From NCBI GenBank assembly GCA_947089305.1, contig CAMUJQ010000009.1:1-22731 (forward strand): a DNA stretch of 22,731 nucleotides, in the 5' to 3' direction. Origin of the DNA: an uncultured Clostridia bacterium (lineage in GTDB: Bacteria > Bacillota > Clostridia > Christensenellales > UBA1242). The position numbers were made by a program, and so were the translations under genes. The first letter of the stretch is position 1. Each line of letters opens with the position of its first letter. This document shows positions 13,453 to 21,619 of the stretch, in pieces. Under the pieces are notes generated by a model that saw nothing but the letters and a program-made list of their open reading frames with translations, was not told where the DNA came from and ran no database searches.

Positions 13453-14604
13453 ATGAAAAAAACAATTATTTCTATTTTAGTTTTTATGTTATTATTAACA
13501 GCTTTTTTTCATCCACAAAGTGTGCAAGTTGTTGATGCTGCACCAGCCAAAGATTATACTGCTAAAAGTTATATTTTAATGTCAGAAGATGGACAGATAT
13601 TAAAAGAGAAGAATATTGATGAAAAATTACCAATTGCAAGTATGACTAAAGTTATGACTTTGATTTTAACATTTGAAGAATTAGAAAAAAACACTTTAAC
13701 TTTAGATGAATTAGTAGTTGCAAGTGAAACGGCTGCGAGTATGGGTGGAAGTCAAGTTTTTATTGAAGAAAATGGAAAATATAGCATTGATAGCTTAATT
13801 AAAAGTATTGTAGTTGCAAGTGCTAACGATGCAAGTGTGTTAATGGCAGAACGAATTGCAGGTAGTGAATTAGAGTTTGTTAACCATATGAATGAAAAAG
13901 CAAAAGCATTAAAGCTAACAAATACTAATTTTAAAAATTGTACAGGTTTACCTGCGGCAGATCACTATTCTTGTGCACGTGATTTAGCTGTTATGTTTAA
14001 AGAATTAACAAAGCATAATAACTATTTTAATTATTCAAAAATTTGGATGGATAAGATTGATCACCCAAATGATAGATATACAGAAATATCAAACACAAAC
14101 AAATTGTTAAAACAATATCCACTTTGTGATGCTGGAAAAACAGGTAGCACAAGTGAAGCTGGATTTTGTATATCAGCAAGTGCTGTTAAAGACGATATGC
14201 GTTTATATGCTGTTGTAATTGGTTCAGAGAATTCAAAAGACCGTTTTAACAAAACAAAAGAATTGTTTAATTATGGTTTTGATAACTATACAAAAAGTGT
14301 CATTATACCTAAAGACTACTCTTTAAATGTTGAAGTGGAAAAAGGAAAGGAAAGTGTATGTGTTGCTCATGTAGCTGAAGATTTTGTATTCATTATAAAA
14401 AAAGGGGATAAACAAGATATTGAAACAAAAGTTGTAATAAATAAACAAAGTGCTCCAATTGTTAAAGGAGAAGAAATTGGTGAAATACTTTGTGTTAAGA
14501 ATGGAGAAGTAATAAAAACAGTTAAACTTTTAGCTTCGACAAATATAGACAAACTTAGCTATTGGGATTTTGTGAAAAAGACAATTCAAGAACTTTATTT
14601 TTAA
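13453..14604 (+). CDS. dacF: D-alanyl-D-alanine carboxypeptidase, DacF type
   Basis: Penicillin-binding carboxypeptidase (peptidase S11) that trims the terminal D-Ala of peptidoglycan stems. A signal peptide with cleavage likely near residue 30 (VVDAA) precedes the catalytic domain. Motifs: S63-M-T-K66 (SxxK), S123-A-N125 (SxN), and K229-T-G (KTG). A C-terminal beta domain follows, then a hydrophobic-aromatic tail (SYWDFVKKTIQ) that could attach to the membrane as an amphipathic helix. 383 residues is typical. ATG 13453 follows AGGAGA. It lies 54 bases after spoIIM, and the spoIIM-dacF pairing suggests a role in spore cortex or engulfment. A second homologue lies at 17795. Confidence 0.92.
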   Translation: MKKTIISILVFMLLLTAFFHPQSVQVVDAAPAKDYTAKSYILMSEDGQILKEKNIDEKLPIASMTKVMTLILTFEELEKNTLTLDELVVASETAASMGGSQVFIEENGKYSIDSLIKSIVVASANDASVLMAERIAGSELEFVNHMNEKAKALKLTNTNFKNCTGLPAADHYSCARDLAVMFKELTKHNNYFNYSKIWMDKIDHPNDRYTEISNTNKLLKQYPLCDAGKTGSTSEAGFCISASAVKDDMRLYAVVIGSENSKDRFNKTKELFNYGFDNYTKSVIIPKDYSLNVEVEKGKESVCVAHVAEDFVFIIKKGDKQDIETKVVINKQSAPIVKGEEIGEILCVKNGEVIKTVKLLASTNIDKLSYWDFVKKTIQELYF

Positions 14605-14628
14605 ATCTTAGATAAATTTTACATTTTT

Positions 14629-14657
14629 AAAAATGCAAATATGTTTGCATTTTTTTT
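14629..14657 (+). terminator. Terminator of dacF
   Basis: AAAATGCAAA (14630-14639), 4-base loop, TTTGCATTTT (14644-14653), with T-run to 14657. The right arm also contains a possible -35 hexamer of the next gene. Confidence 0.9.
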
Positions 14658-14673
14658 ATGTTTATTGTAAAAT
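14645..14673 (+). promoter_or_regulatory. Possible promoter of the site-2 protease gene, inside the dacF terminator
   Basis: TTGCAT (14645-14650, inside the terminator stem), 17-bp spacer, TAAAAT (14668-14673). The start would be near 14680, the ATG itself, so the transcript would be leaderless. Confidence 0.4.
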
Positions 14674-14679
14674 AGTCTT

Positions 14680-15336
14680 ATGTATATTGTTAATGTGATG
14701 AAAGGAGTTGGCGGTTTACAAGCCACTGCAATAATAGTTGCAATGATTATTGCTGTTTTTATGGCAATAAGTTTGCATGAATTTGGGCATGCTATTGCTG
14801 CTTATTGGTGTGGGGATAAAACTTCTAAAATGTTAGGTAGATTATCAATAAATCCATTTAAGCATATGGATTGGATTGGTGCGTTAATGCTTTTGCTTTT
14901 TGGTTTTGGTTATGCTAAACCCGTTCCTGTGAATACAAATAATTTTAAACATTATAAGCGTGATATGGCTTTTGTTAGTATGGCTGGAATATTGATGAAT
15001 ATTATTTTAGCGTTTTTAAGTTCTTTATTGTTTGTTGTATGTCAAAAATATCTAACTAATATAAACTTTTTTGCCTATCTTGTAAATTACTTTTTCCTTT
15101 ACTTTACAGTTTATAATATATCTTTAGCTGTATTTAATATTTTACCTATTTATCCATTAGACGGTTTTAATTTTATTATGACTTTTGTTAAAGATAAGGG
15201 TAGATTTTTACAATTTTCTATAAGATATGGAGCAATTATTTTAATTGCTATTATCGTTGCTTTCAGTTGGGTATTAACTGATTTTACTACATTAATTTTT
15301 AATGGTTTATTGAATATGTGGTCTTTACTATTTTAA
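14680..15336 (+). CDS. Site-2 protease family membrane metalloprotease (M50)
   Basis: Intramembrane zinc metalloprotease homologue. The zinc site is complete: H33-E-F-G-H37 in the second hydrophobic stretch and D161 in the PIYPLDGF motif of a later membrane segment. The NxxLxxFNILP lead-in before PLDGF is typical of the small YwhC-like group. About six membrane segments in 218 residues; no PDZ domain. This group has no firmly known substrate; it is not SpoIVFB by gene order. ATG 14680 has no ribosome site upstream; ATG 14698 is a less likely alternative because it would shorten the first helix. Sits just before scpAB, a common neighbour in Bacillota. Confidence 0.9.
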   Translation: MYIVNVMKGVGGLQATAIIVAMIIAVFMAISLHEFGHAIAAYWCGDKTSKMLGRLSINPFKHMDWIGALMLLLFGFGYAKPVPVNTNNFKHYKRDMAFVSMAGILMNIILAFLSSLLFVVCQKYLTNINFFAYLVNYFFLYFTVYNISLAVFNILPIYPLDGFNFIMTFVKDKGRFLQFSIRYGAIILIAIIVAFSWVLTDFTTLIFNGLLNMWSLLF

Positions 15337-15351
15337 GGGAGAAATTTTTTG

Positions 15352-16155
15352 GTGAGCGAAAGAACAGAGCAGTTAGACTTTAATGATGAAATTGAGGGAA
15401 AAATCAAGTATAAGCTTTCTAATTTTGAAGGTCCACTTGATTTGCTTTTGCATTTAATTCGAGATAAAAAACTTGATATTAAAGAAATTAAACTAAGTGA
15501 AATAACGGGGCAATATTTAGAATATATGAAAGAGCTTAGTGAACTTGAACTTGAAAAGCAGAGTGAATTTATCGATATGGCGGCTACCTTAATTGAAATT
15601 AAATCAAAAAGCTTGTTACCTAAGCCTGAAGTTATTATTGAGGAAGAAGATACTGAAGCTCAATTGCTTAGGAAACTAGAAGAATATAAACTTTTAAAAG
15701 AAGCTAGTATAGAATTGAAAAAACATGAAAATGTAGATCGTTTCTATAAAGAGCCTGAAAAAAATGCTAATGATTTTAAAATTGTTTTAAAGGATTTCAA
15801 TTTAGATAAGCTTATTAAAGCTTTTGCAAACATTTTGCATAAAGCCGAAGTTAGAAGCGCCGTGCCAGTTGAACGAAAAATTGAAAAAGATAGATTTACA
15901 ATTAAAGATAAGGTTTTTGAAATTAAACATACTTTGATTAATAGTCAGCAGTTATCATTTTTTGAAATGTTTGACGATTCATACTCTAAAATGGAGATTA
16001 TCACTACATTTATGGCTGTTTTAGAATTACTTAAACTTCAACAAATTATTGTTTTACAACCTGAGCAATTTGCTGATATTTTAATTAAAAGAAATGATGA
16101 ATTCTTTAATTCAGAAATAAGTCAAGTTGATTTGAGTGGAGATATTGTTGAATAA
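15352..16155 (+). CDS. scpA: Segregation and condensation protein A
   Basis: ScpA is the kleisin that bridges the two SMC heads and, with ScpB, builds the condensin needed for chromosome segregation. The kleisin N-terminal signature is clear: YKLSNFEGPLDLLLHLI, then SEITGQYLEYM, and AATLIEIKSKSLLPKP. A C-terminal winged helix follows (TFMAVLELLKLQQI). About 267 residues, normal. GTG 15352 and TTG 15349 are both possible starts after AAGGGAG (15335-15341), differing by one residue. It is 12-15 bases after the site-2 protease gene and is followed by scpB. Confidence 0.96.
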   Translation: MSERTEQLDFNDEIEGKIKYKLSNFEGPLDLLLHLIRDKKLDIKEIKLSEITGQYLEYMKELSELELEKQSEFIDMAATLIEIKSKSLLPKPEVIIEEEDTEAQLLRKLEEYKLLKEASIELKKHENVDRFYKEPEKNANDFKIVLKDFNLDKLIKAFANILHKAEVRSAVPVERKIEKDRFTIKDKVFEIKHTLINSQQLSFFEMFDDSYSKMEIITTFMAVLELLKLQQIIVLQPEQFADILIKRNDEFFNSEISQVDLSGDIVE

Positions 16156-16180
16156 TTTTAACTAAAAAGGATAAAGAATT

Positions 16181-16816
16181 ATGGAAAATTTAGAAAGTGT
16201 TATTGAAAGTGTTTTGTTTGTTTCGGGAGAAGCAGTTGAACTTAAATTATTAAGTGAAAAATTTGAAGTTACAGAAAAAGCTTTAAATAAAGCAATTGAT
16301 AATTTATGTAAAAAATATAATGAAACCAGTGGTATTCAAATTGTTAAATTTAAAAATAAAATTCAATTTGCAACAAACCCTCAAAATTCTGGTGTTATTG
16401 AAGCTGTTTTAAATCCAATAAAAGAAAAAGTTTTGAGTCGTGCGACGTTAGAAACGCTTGCTATTATTGCTTATAAACAACCAATTACTCGTCTTGAAAT
16501 AGAAGAGATAAGAGGGGTTAATAGTGATTATGCAATTGACTTATTAGCTAAAAATAGTTTAATTGAAATTGTTGGAAGAAAAGATGCAATAGGTAAGCCA
16601 CTTTTGTTTGGAACAACTGATGACTTTTTAAAACGTTTTGAGTTAATGGATTTAGCAAGTCTTCCAAAATATGAAGAAATTTTATCTTCTCTTAAAACTA
16701 TTAATACAAAAGAACCTATTGATAATGAATTATTTCATGCAGAAGATTTATCTAAAGAAAAAGTTAATGAAGAACCTCAAAATATTGAACAAGAGAATAT
16801 GCAAAATGTAAATTAA
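16181..16816 (+). CDS. scpB: Segregation and condensation protein B
   Basis: ScpB binds ScpA as a dimer in the SMC-ScpAB complex. Two winged-helix domains are visible. The second has the family hallmark LETLAIIAYKQPITRLEIE, then RGVNSDYAIDLL and GRKDAIGKPLLFGTT. After residue about 180 the acidic, Gln/Asn-rich tail is low-complexity. 211 residues, normal for the family. ATG 16181 follows AAAAGG. Same operon as scpA; a terminator ends it. Confidence 0.96.
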   Translation: MENLESVIESVLFVSGEAVELKLLSEKFEVTEKALNKAIDNLCKKYNETSGIQIVKFKNKIQFATNPQNSGVIEAVLNPIKEKVLSRATLETLAIIAYKQPITRLEIEEIRGVNSDYAIDLLAKNSLIEIVGRKDAIGKPLLFGTTDDFLKRFELMDLASLPKYEEILSSLKTINTKEPIDNELFHAEDLSKEKVNEEPQNIEQENMQNVN

Positions 16817-16844
16817 ATTCCTAAAAAAATAGGAATTTTTTTTT
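16815..16844 (+). terminator. Terminator of scpAB
   Basis: AAATTCCTA (16815-16823), loop of six A, TAGGAATTT (16830-16838), T-run to 16844. It overlaps the scpB stop codon. Confidence 0.88.
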
Positions 16845-16860
16845 ATTAATTACAGACAAT
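16832..16860 (+). promoter_or_regulatory. Possible SigE-type promoter of ytfI
   Basis: GGAATTT (16832-16838), 14 bases, CAGACAAT (16853-16860), one mismatch from a CATACAAT-type -10, ending six bases before ATG 16867. The -35 is poor and lies in the terminator. Tentative. Confidence 0.25.
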
Positions 16861-16866
16861 AATATT

Positions 16867-17406
16867 ATGAAAAGTATGAATACAAATGTTTTTATATTTA
16901 TGCTTGTTACAATACTTGTATTATTTTTAGCACTTAAATTATTTAAAATAAAAATTAAAGTTAGTTTAGATTTGCTAAATGTTAAAATGCGAGTACAAAT
17001 TTATTTATTTGGTTTTTTAAGGTTGATAAATTTAAAAATTTATTATGCAAATTGTGCAATTAATCTTGAAAAAAATAATGGTAAAATCAGTAAGTTAAAA
17101 ATAAAACCAATGAATAAATTTGAAACTAAAATGGGCATAAATGTAGCTAAATTATTGTCAGATAATAAGTTGCAAGTTAATGCTTTAGCTGGGATTTTAG
17201 ATGATGCACAAATAACTGCATTATTGTGTGGAAGTGTACTTACAAGTTTTGGTTCACTTGGAGCAATTGCGGTAAATAAACAAAAGGCAGATTTATTATT
17301 AAATCTAGACTCCACAACAAAAGACAATGTAGGAAAAATGTTTTTGCGTTTTGATACAAAAACGAGTATTGCAAGAATATTTAGAGCTGTATTATTAAGC
17401 ATTTAA
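16867..17406 (+). CDS. ytfI: DUF2953 family protein (YtfI-like)
   Basis: A 179-residue protein with one N-terminal membrane helix (about 7-25, FIFMLVTILVLFLALKLF) followed by a strand-rich domain, matching the layout of DUF2953/YtfI. YtfI lies upstream of ytfJ in many spore formers, and ytfJ follows here after 14 bases; this context carries much of the assignment. It is somewhat short for the family. A second Met codon (16876) is in frame; neither start has a ribosome site. No enzymatic motif is seen and the molecular role is unknown; a sporulation link is inferred. Confidence 0.7.
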   Translation: MKSMNTNVFIFMLVTILVLFLALKLFKIKIKVSLDLLNVKMRVQIYLFGFLRLINLKIYYANCAINLEKNNGKISKLKIKPMNKFETKMGINVAKLLSDNKLQVNALAGILDDAQITALLCGSVLTSFGSLGAIAVNKQKADLLLNLDSTTKDNVGKMFLRFDTKTSIARIFRAVLLSI

Positions 17407-17420
17407 AAGGGGGAAATATA

Positions 17421-17798
17421 ATGAATAAAGGTTTAGATGAAGTAATAAATATTGCATTAGAAAAGTTAAAGCAAACAACAAATGCTGAATGTGTAATAGG
17501 CAATAAAATTGAAATAGATGGCGTAACATTAATTCCTGTTTGTAAAATTAGTGCAGGTTATGTTACTGGTGGCGGCGAATATGGCGAAAATAAAAATGTT
17601 ACTCCGTTATTATCAGGTGGTATTGGTGGAGGATATGGCGTTAAACCTTTGGCATTTATTTCAATTAAGAATGGAAATGTTAAAGTTTTACCTATTGATA
17701 AGCCAAATGGAATTGAAATGCTTGTTGATATAGCGACTAGTTTAGTTAATTGTTTTACAAAAAATTGTGACAGTATGGGAGGAAAAAAGAAAAAATGA
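17421..17798 (+). CDS. ytfJ: GerW family sporulation protein YtfJ
   Basis: 125 residues matching the YtfJ/GerW family: an N-terminal helix, a TLIPVCKISAGYVTGGGEYG segment, a glycine-rich SGGIGGGYGVKPLAFISI segment and VLPIDKP. The family is made in the forespore and in Bacillus is tied to spore germination, where it affects use of a cortex-lytic enzyme; the mechanism is not settled. ATG 17421 follows AAAGGGGG, a strong site. The stop overlaps the next start by ATGA (17795-17798), so it is translationally coupled to the carboxypeptidase. Confidence 0.92.
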   Translation: MNKGLDEVINIALEKLKQTTNAECVIGNKIEIDGVTLIPVCKISAGYVTGGGEYGENKNVTPLLSGGIGGGYGVKPLAFISIKNGNVKVLPIDKPNGIEMLVDIATSLVNCFTKNCDSMGGKKKK

Positions 17799-18940
17799 AA
17801 AAGTTTTTATCAACAATTTTAATTTGTTTATGTGTTATAATTTTATGCGCAAGTGCAAGCAGAGAAGTGTATTTAAGTAACAAAGCACAAAAAACTGTTG
17901 AAGCTTTTTCATCAAGTGCAAGTTCATATTATTTGCTAGAAACAAAAACAAATACAGTTTTAGCGAAGAGTCATGAAAATGATAAAAGAAAAAATGCATC
18001 AACGACTAAAATAATAACATGTATTACAGCTATTGAAAATTTTAATGATTTAGAACAAATTGTTAAAGTGCCAAATGCTTCTGTTGGTGTAGAAGGTAGT
18101 AGTATTTATTTAAGAAAAAATCAAGAAATTAAATTTATAGATTTACTTTATGGTTTAATGCTAAGAAGTGGTAATGATGCAGCATCTGCAATTGCTCATA
18201 TAGTAGCAGGTGGAGAAAATGAGTTTGCTGTGCTTATGAATGAAACTGCAAAAAAAGCAGGGGCAACAAATTCTAATTTTGTAAATCCTCATGGATTAGA
18301 TAATGAAAACCATTATACAACAGCAGAAGATTTAGCTAAAATTACTGCATATGCTTTAAAGAATGAAACTTTTAAACAAATAACAAAAACCTCTATGCAT
18401 AAAACAAGTGCAACGGCTACAACTGAACCTCAATTCTTCTATAATAAAAATAAAATATTACATATGGTAGATGGGGCAATAGGTGTTAAAACGGGTTACA
18501 CAACTAAAGCTGGAAGATGTTTAGTTTCGGCAGCAGAACAAGATGATATGCAAGTTGTTTGTGTAGTTTTAAATTGTGGACCTATGTTTGAAGAAAGTGC
18601 AAAGATGTTAAAAGAGGCATTTAATAAATATAGTGTTCTTAACTTAGAATTTGATAACGTTGCTCTAAACGTAAATAACGCAGCTAAATCAAGTGTTGAA
18701 TGTTATGTAGATGGAAAACTTACAAAATTGCTTACAAAGAAAGATGCTGAAATGATTGATTTTAAAACAACATTTAATGAATTAAATGCTCCTATAGCAA
18801 AGGATGTTATTGTTGGAAAAGTTGAAGTATTTTTAAAAGATGAACTTTTAGCAACTTTTGATATTAAAACTTGCGAAGAAATTAAAGAGAAAGAGGTTGA
18901 ACAAGATATTATTGATATTATTAAAGACTTAGTTAACTAG
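17795..18940 (+). CDS. D-alanyl-D-alanine carboxypeptidase (DacB/DacF-like), second copy
   Basis: Peptidase S11 penicillin-binding protein, 381 residues. Signal peptide (hydrophobic core about 7-19), then S69-T-T-K72, S125-G-N127 and K232-T-G motifs, all intact, with a C-terminal beta domain. The gene order ytfJ-carboxypeptidase-rluB parallels the dacB neighbourhood of other spore formers, so a role in spore cortex cross-linking is plausible. The symbol dacB or dacF cannot be decided from motifs. ATG 17795 follows GGGAGG at 17777-17782 and overlaps the ytfJ stop. Confidence 0.92.
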   Translation: MKKFLSTILICLCVIILCASASREVYLSNKAQKTVEAFSSSASSYYLLETKTNTVLAKSHENDKRKNASTTKIITCITAIENFNDLEQIVKVPNASVGVEGSSIYLRKNQEIKFIDLLYGLMLRSGNDAASAIAHIVAGGENEFAVLMNETAKKAGATNSNFVNPHGLDNENHYTTAEDLAKITAYALKNETFKQITKTSMHKTSATATTEPQFFYNKNKILHMVDGAIGVKTGYTTKAGRCLVSAAEQDDMQVVCVVLNCGPMFEESAKMLKEAFNKYSVLNLEFDNVALNVNNAAKSSVECYVDGKLTKLLTKKDAEMIDFKTTFNELNAPIAKDVIVGKVEVFLKDELLATFDIKTCEEIKEKEVEQDIIDIIKDLVN

Positions 18941-18969
18941 TTGACAAAATCTCTCATAAAGTTTAAACT
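18941..18969 (+). promoter_or_regulatory. Possible promoter of rluB
   Basis: Perfect TTGACA (18941-18946) right after the carboxypeptidase stop, 17-bp spacer, TAAACT (18964-18969). The -10 is weak and the leader would be very short. Confidence 0.35.
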
Positions 18970-18985
18970 TGTAAAAAGGAATTTT

Positions 18986-19702
18986 ATGAGAATAAATAAG
19001 TATATTGCTTTGTCAGGTTTATGTTCAAGACGACAAGCTGAAAATTTAATATTAGAAAAAAAAGTTAAAGTTAATGGCAAGGTTTTATGTGACCTTGCTT
19101 TTGATGTAGCTGAAGGGGATATTGTTATTGTAAATGGGAAACCAATTACTCCTGTAAATAGTTTTACATATCTTGCTATGCATAAGCCTAAAGGTTATGT
19201 ATGTACAAACAAAGACGAGCATGATAGAAAAACTGTTTTTGATATTTTGCCTGCACCTTATAAGAAGTTAAAACTTTTTTGTGTTGGTAGATTAGATTAT
19301 AATACAGAAGGACTTTTAATTTTAACAAATGATGGGAACGTTTGTGAAAACATAACTCACCCTAGTCGTCAAGTATATAAGAGATATATTGCTCGCGTTG
19401 AAGGGGAATTAACAAAACAAGACATTGATACATTAAAGAATGGTGTTATGGTTGATGGCAAATTAACTGCTAAAAGTATTGTTAATAAACTTGAATTTAA
19501 AGACAATAAAACAAGAGTTGAAGTTTGTATATATGAAGGAAGAAATCGTCAAATTAGAAAAATGTTTGAAGCAATCAATAAAAATGTAGATTTTCTTGTA
19601 AGAAAGAGTATAGGTGAAATCAATTTAGGTGGACTTAAGCGCGGAGATGTTAGACCTCTTTCAAGCGCTGAAATATATTATTTAAAAGGTTTAGGAAAAT
19701 GA
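18986..19702 (+). CDS. rluB: Ribosomal large subunit pseudouridine synthase B
   Basis: Makes a pseudouridine in 23S rRNA (RsuA/RluB family). An N-terminal S4 RNA-binding domain (residues 1-55, RINKYIALSGLCSRRQAE) is followed by the catalytic domain with D104 in GRLDYNTEGLLILTNDG, and the YEGRNRQIRKM motif. 238 residues from ATG 18986, which follows AAAAGGA; the upstream TTG 18941 would lie in the promoter-like TTGACA and adds residues not typical of the family. RluB versus RluF or RsuA is judged from length and context. ATGA overlap with the next gene. Confidence 0.92.
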   Translation: MRINKYIALSGLCSRRQAENLILEKKVKVNGKVLCDLAFDVAEGDIVIVNGKPITPVNSFTYLAMHKPKGYVCTNKDEHDRKTVFDILPAPYKKLKLFCVGRLDYNTEGLLILTNDGNVCENITHPSRQVYKRYIARVEGELTKQDIDTLKNGVMVDGKLTAKSIVNKLEFKDNKTRVEVCIYEGRNRQIRKMFEAINKNVDFLVRKSIGEINLGGLKRGDVRPLSSAEIYYLKGLGK

Positions 19703-20937
19703 GAGTAGCAATTATTGGGGGCGGAGCAGCTGGCTTAATGGCAGCATATTTTGCTGCACAAAATAAAAAGGCAAAAGTTACTCTTTTTGAACAAAATGAA
19801 AAATTAGGTAAAAAAATTTATATCACGGGAAAAGGCCGTTGTAATATTTCTAACACTGCTAGTAGAGAACCTTACGAATTTTTAAAAAATGTTGTTAACA
19901 ATAATAAATTTCTATATTCTGCCATAAATAATTTTACATATTATGATTTATGTGATTTTTGTGAACAATTTGGTTTAAAATTAAATGTTGAAAGAGGTGG
20001 AAGAGTTTTTCCAGCAAGCAATAAATCAAGTGATGTTATTAAAATGCTAGAAATAGCTTGCACTAAAAGCGGAGTTAATATTAAGCTTAATTCAAAAGTA
20101 TTGAAGCTAGAAAAATTAGATGACGGAGATATTGAAGTAGAATTTAAAAATCAAGTTATGGATTTTGACAGTGTAATTATATGCACAGGTGGATTTTCTT
20201 ATAGGGCGACAGGAAGTGATGGGGATGGTTATAAGTTTGCAAAATCTTTTAGCATTAATGTAGTAAATCCAAAACCAGCGCTTGTTCCCATCGCTTTAAA
20301 AGAAAATGTTGCGAGTTTAGAGGGATTGAGTTTAAAAAATGTGCAATTAACTTCTAAATTGGATGGCAAAATTATAAAAAGTTTTTTTGGCGAAATGTTA
20401 TTTACAAAAGATGGAATAAGTGGGCCTATTGCTCTTAGTATGTCTAGTTTTGTTAATAATTTACAAATAGACAAAATGAAATTTGAAATAGATTTAAAAC
20501 CAAGTGTAAGTTTTAGTGAACTTGAAAATAGGTTTTTAAAAGATGTTTCAAATTCTCCAAATATTAATTTTAAAAATTTGTTAAAAGACTATTTGCCAAA
20601 AAGTTTAATAGATTATTTTATTCAAGAAGTAAAAATTCCAGCAGATAAAAAACTAAATTCTATTACAACAGTGGAGCGTAAGCAATTTATTAATACTTTA
20701 AAATGTTTACAATTTAGTGGAAAAAAGTTGTATGATGTTGATATGGGTATTATTACTTCAGGCGGAGTAAATGTTAATGAAATCAATCCAAGCACGATGG
20801 AGAGTAAAAAGGTTAAAGGGCTTTATTTTGCAGGAGAAGTGCTTGATGTTGATGCTCTTACTGGTGGGTTTAATTTACACCTCGCTTTTGCAACTGGAAA
20901 ACTGGCTGGAATGAATGCAAGTAAGTATAAGGAGTAA
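19699..20937 (+). CDS. HI0933/YtfP family flavoprotein
   Basis: Predicted NAD(P)/FAD-dependent oxidoreductase, 412 residues, of the HI0933 (YhiN/YtfP/BaiN-like) family. FAD-binding GGGAAGL at residues 7-13, ITGKGRCNISNT, GGFSYRATGSDGDGY, and a C-terminal FAGEVLDVDALTGGFNLH motif that closes over FAD. The substrate is not known for most members, and a bile-acid role should not be assumed. Start ATG 19699 overlaps the rluB stop (ATGA). Followed closely by cmk, an order seen in several Clostridia. Confidence 0.92.
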   Translation: MRVAIIGGGAAGLMAAYFAAQNKKAKVTLFEQNEKLGKKIYITGKGRCNISNTASREPYEFLKNVVNNNKFLYSAINNFTYYDLCDFCEQFGLKLNVERGGRVFPASNKSSDVIKMLEIACTKSGVNIKLNSKVLKLEKLDDGDIEVEFKNQVMDFDSVIICTGGFSYRATGSDGDGYKFAKSFSINVVNPKPALVPIALKENVASLEGLSLKNVQLTSKLDGKIIKSFFGEMLFTKDGISGPIALSMSSFVNNLQIDKMKFEIDLKPSVSFSELENRFLKDVSNSPNINFKNLLKDYLPKSLIDYFIQEVKIPADKKLNSITTVERKQFINTLKCLQFSGKKLYDVDMGIITSGGVNVNEINPSTMESKKVKGLYFAGEVLDVDALTGGFNLHLAFATGKLAGMNASKYKE

Positions 20938-20941
20938 TTTT

Positions 20942-21616
20942 ATGAAAGAAAACTTTGTTATTGCAATAGATGGAATTGCTGGTGCGGGAAAAAGCACAAT
21001 TGCAACTGGAGTGTCTAAAATTTTAAAAGTTAACAAACTTAACACAGGAGATATTTATCGCGCGATTACTTTAAAATATATTAATTCAAATGCAAAAATT
21101 GAAAATGACAAAGATGCAAAAAAATTTGTTAAAACACTCGATATAAAAATAAATTATGATAGAAGAAAAATGCAACACACATTTTTAGACGGAGTTGATG
21201 TAACAAAAGGTTTGCATGCCTATGAAATATCAAAAGTTGTTTCAACAATATCTCATTTTAAGCCACTTAGAGATTATGTTATTAAAATCCAAAGAGAGAT
21301 TGCAGCAAAAGGAAATATTGTTGTTGAAGGTAGAGATATTGGTTCCCATGTTTTACCTAATGCTGATTATAAAATTTTTCTTACGGCATCAGTTAAAGTT
21401 CGTGCCAAAAGACAATTTGAAGAATTAGTTAAAGCAGGAGATAAAAAAGTTACTCTTAAAGATTTAGAAAAAGAAATTACAAAAAGAGATTATAACGACA
21501 CACATCGAGAATATGGTGCTTTAAAAGTTTGTGAAGATTCTAAAGTTATAGACACAAGTAAAATGACAATAGATGAAGTTATTGCTGAAATTGTTAAATA
21601 TGTAAAAGGAAACTAA
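20942..21616 (+). CDS. cmk: Cytidylate kinase
   Basis: Phosphorylates CMP and dCMP to the diphosphates. P-loop GIAGAGKST at residues 11-19; NTGDIYRAIT for the substrate pocket; VVEGRDIGSHVLPNADYKIF, the Cmk hallmark; then FLTASVKVRAKRQF and a RDYND lid motif. 224 residues from ATG 20942, which follows AAGGAG (20929-20934) with 7-base spacing; the upstream frame is only an extension overlapping the flavoprotein gene. Forms a unit with plsC, starting 3 bases after the cmk stop. Confidence 0.96.
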   Translation: MKENFVIAIDGIAGAGKSTIATGVSKILKVNKLNTGDIYRAITLKYINSNAKIENDKDAKKFVKTLDIKINYDRRKMQHTFLDGVDVTKGLHAYEISKVVSTISHFKPLRDYVIKIQREIAAKGNIVVEGRDIGSHVLPNADYKIFLTASVKVRAKRQFEELVKAGDKKVTLKDLEKEITKRDYNDTHREYGALKVCEDSKVIDTSKMTIDEVIAEIVKYVKGN

Positions 21617-21619
21617 AAA

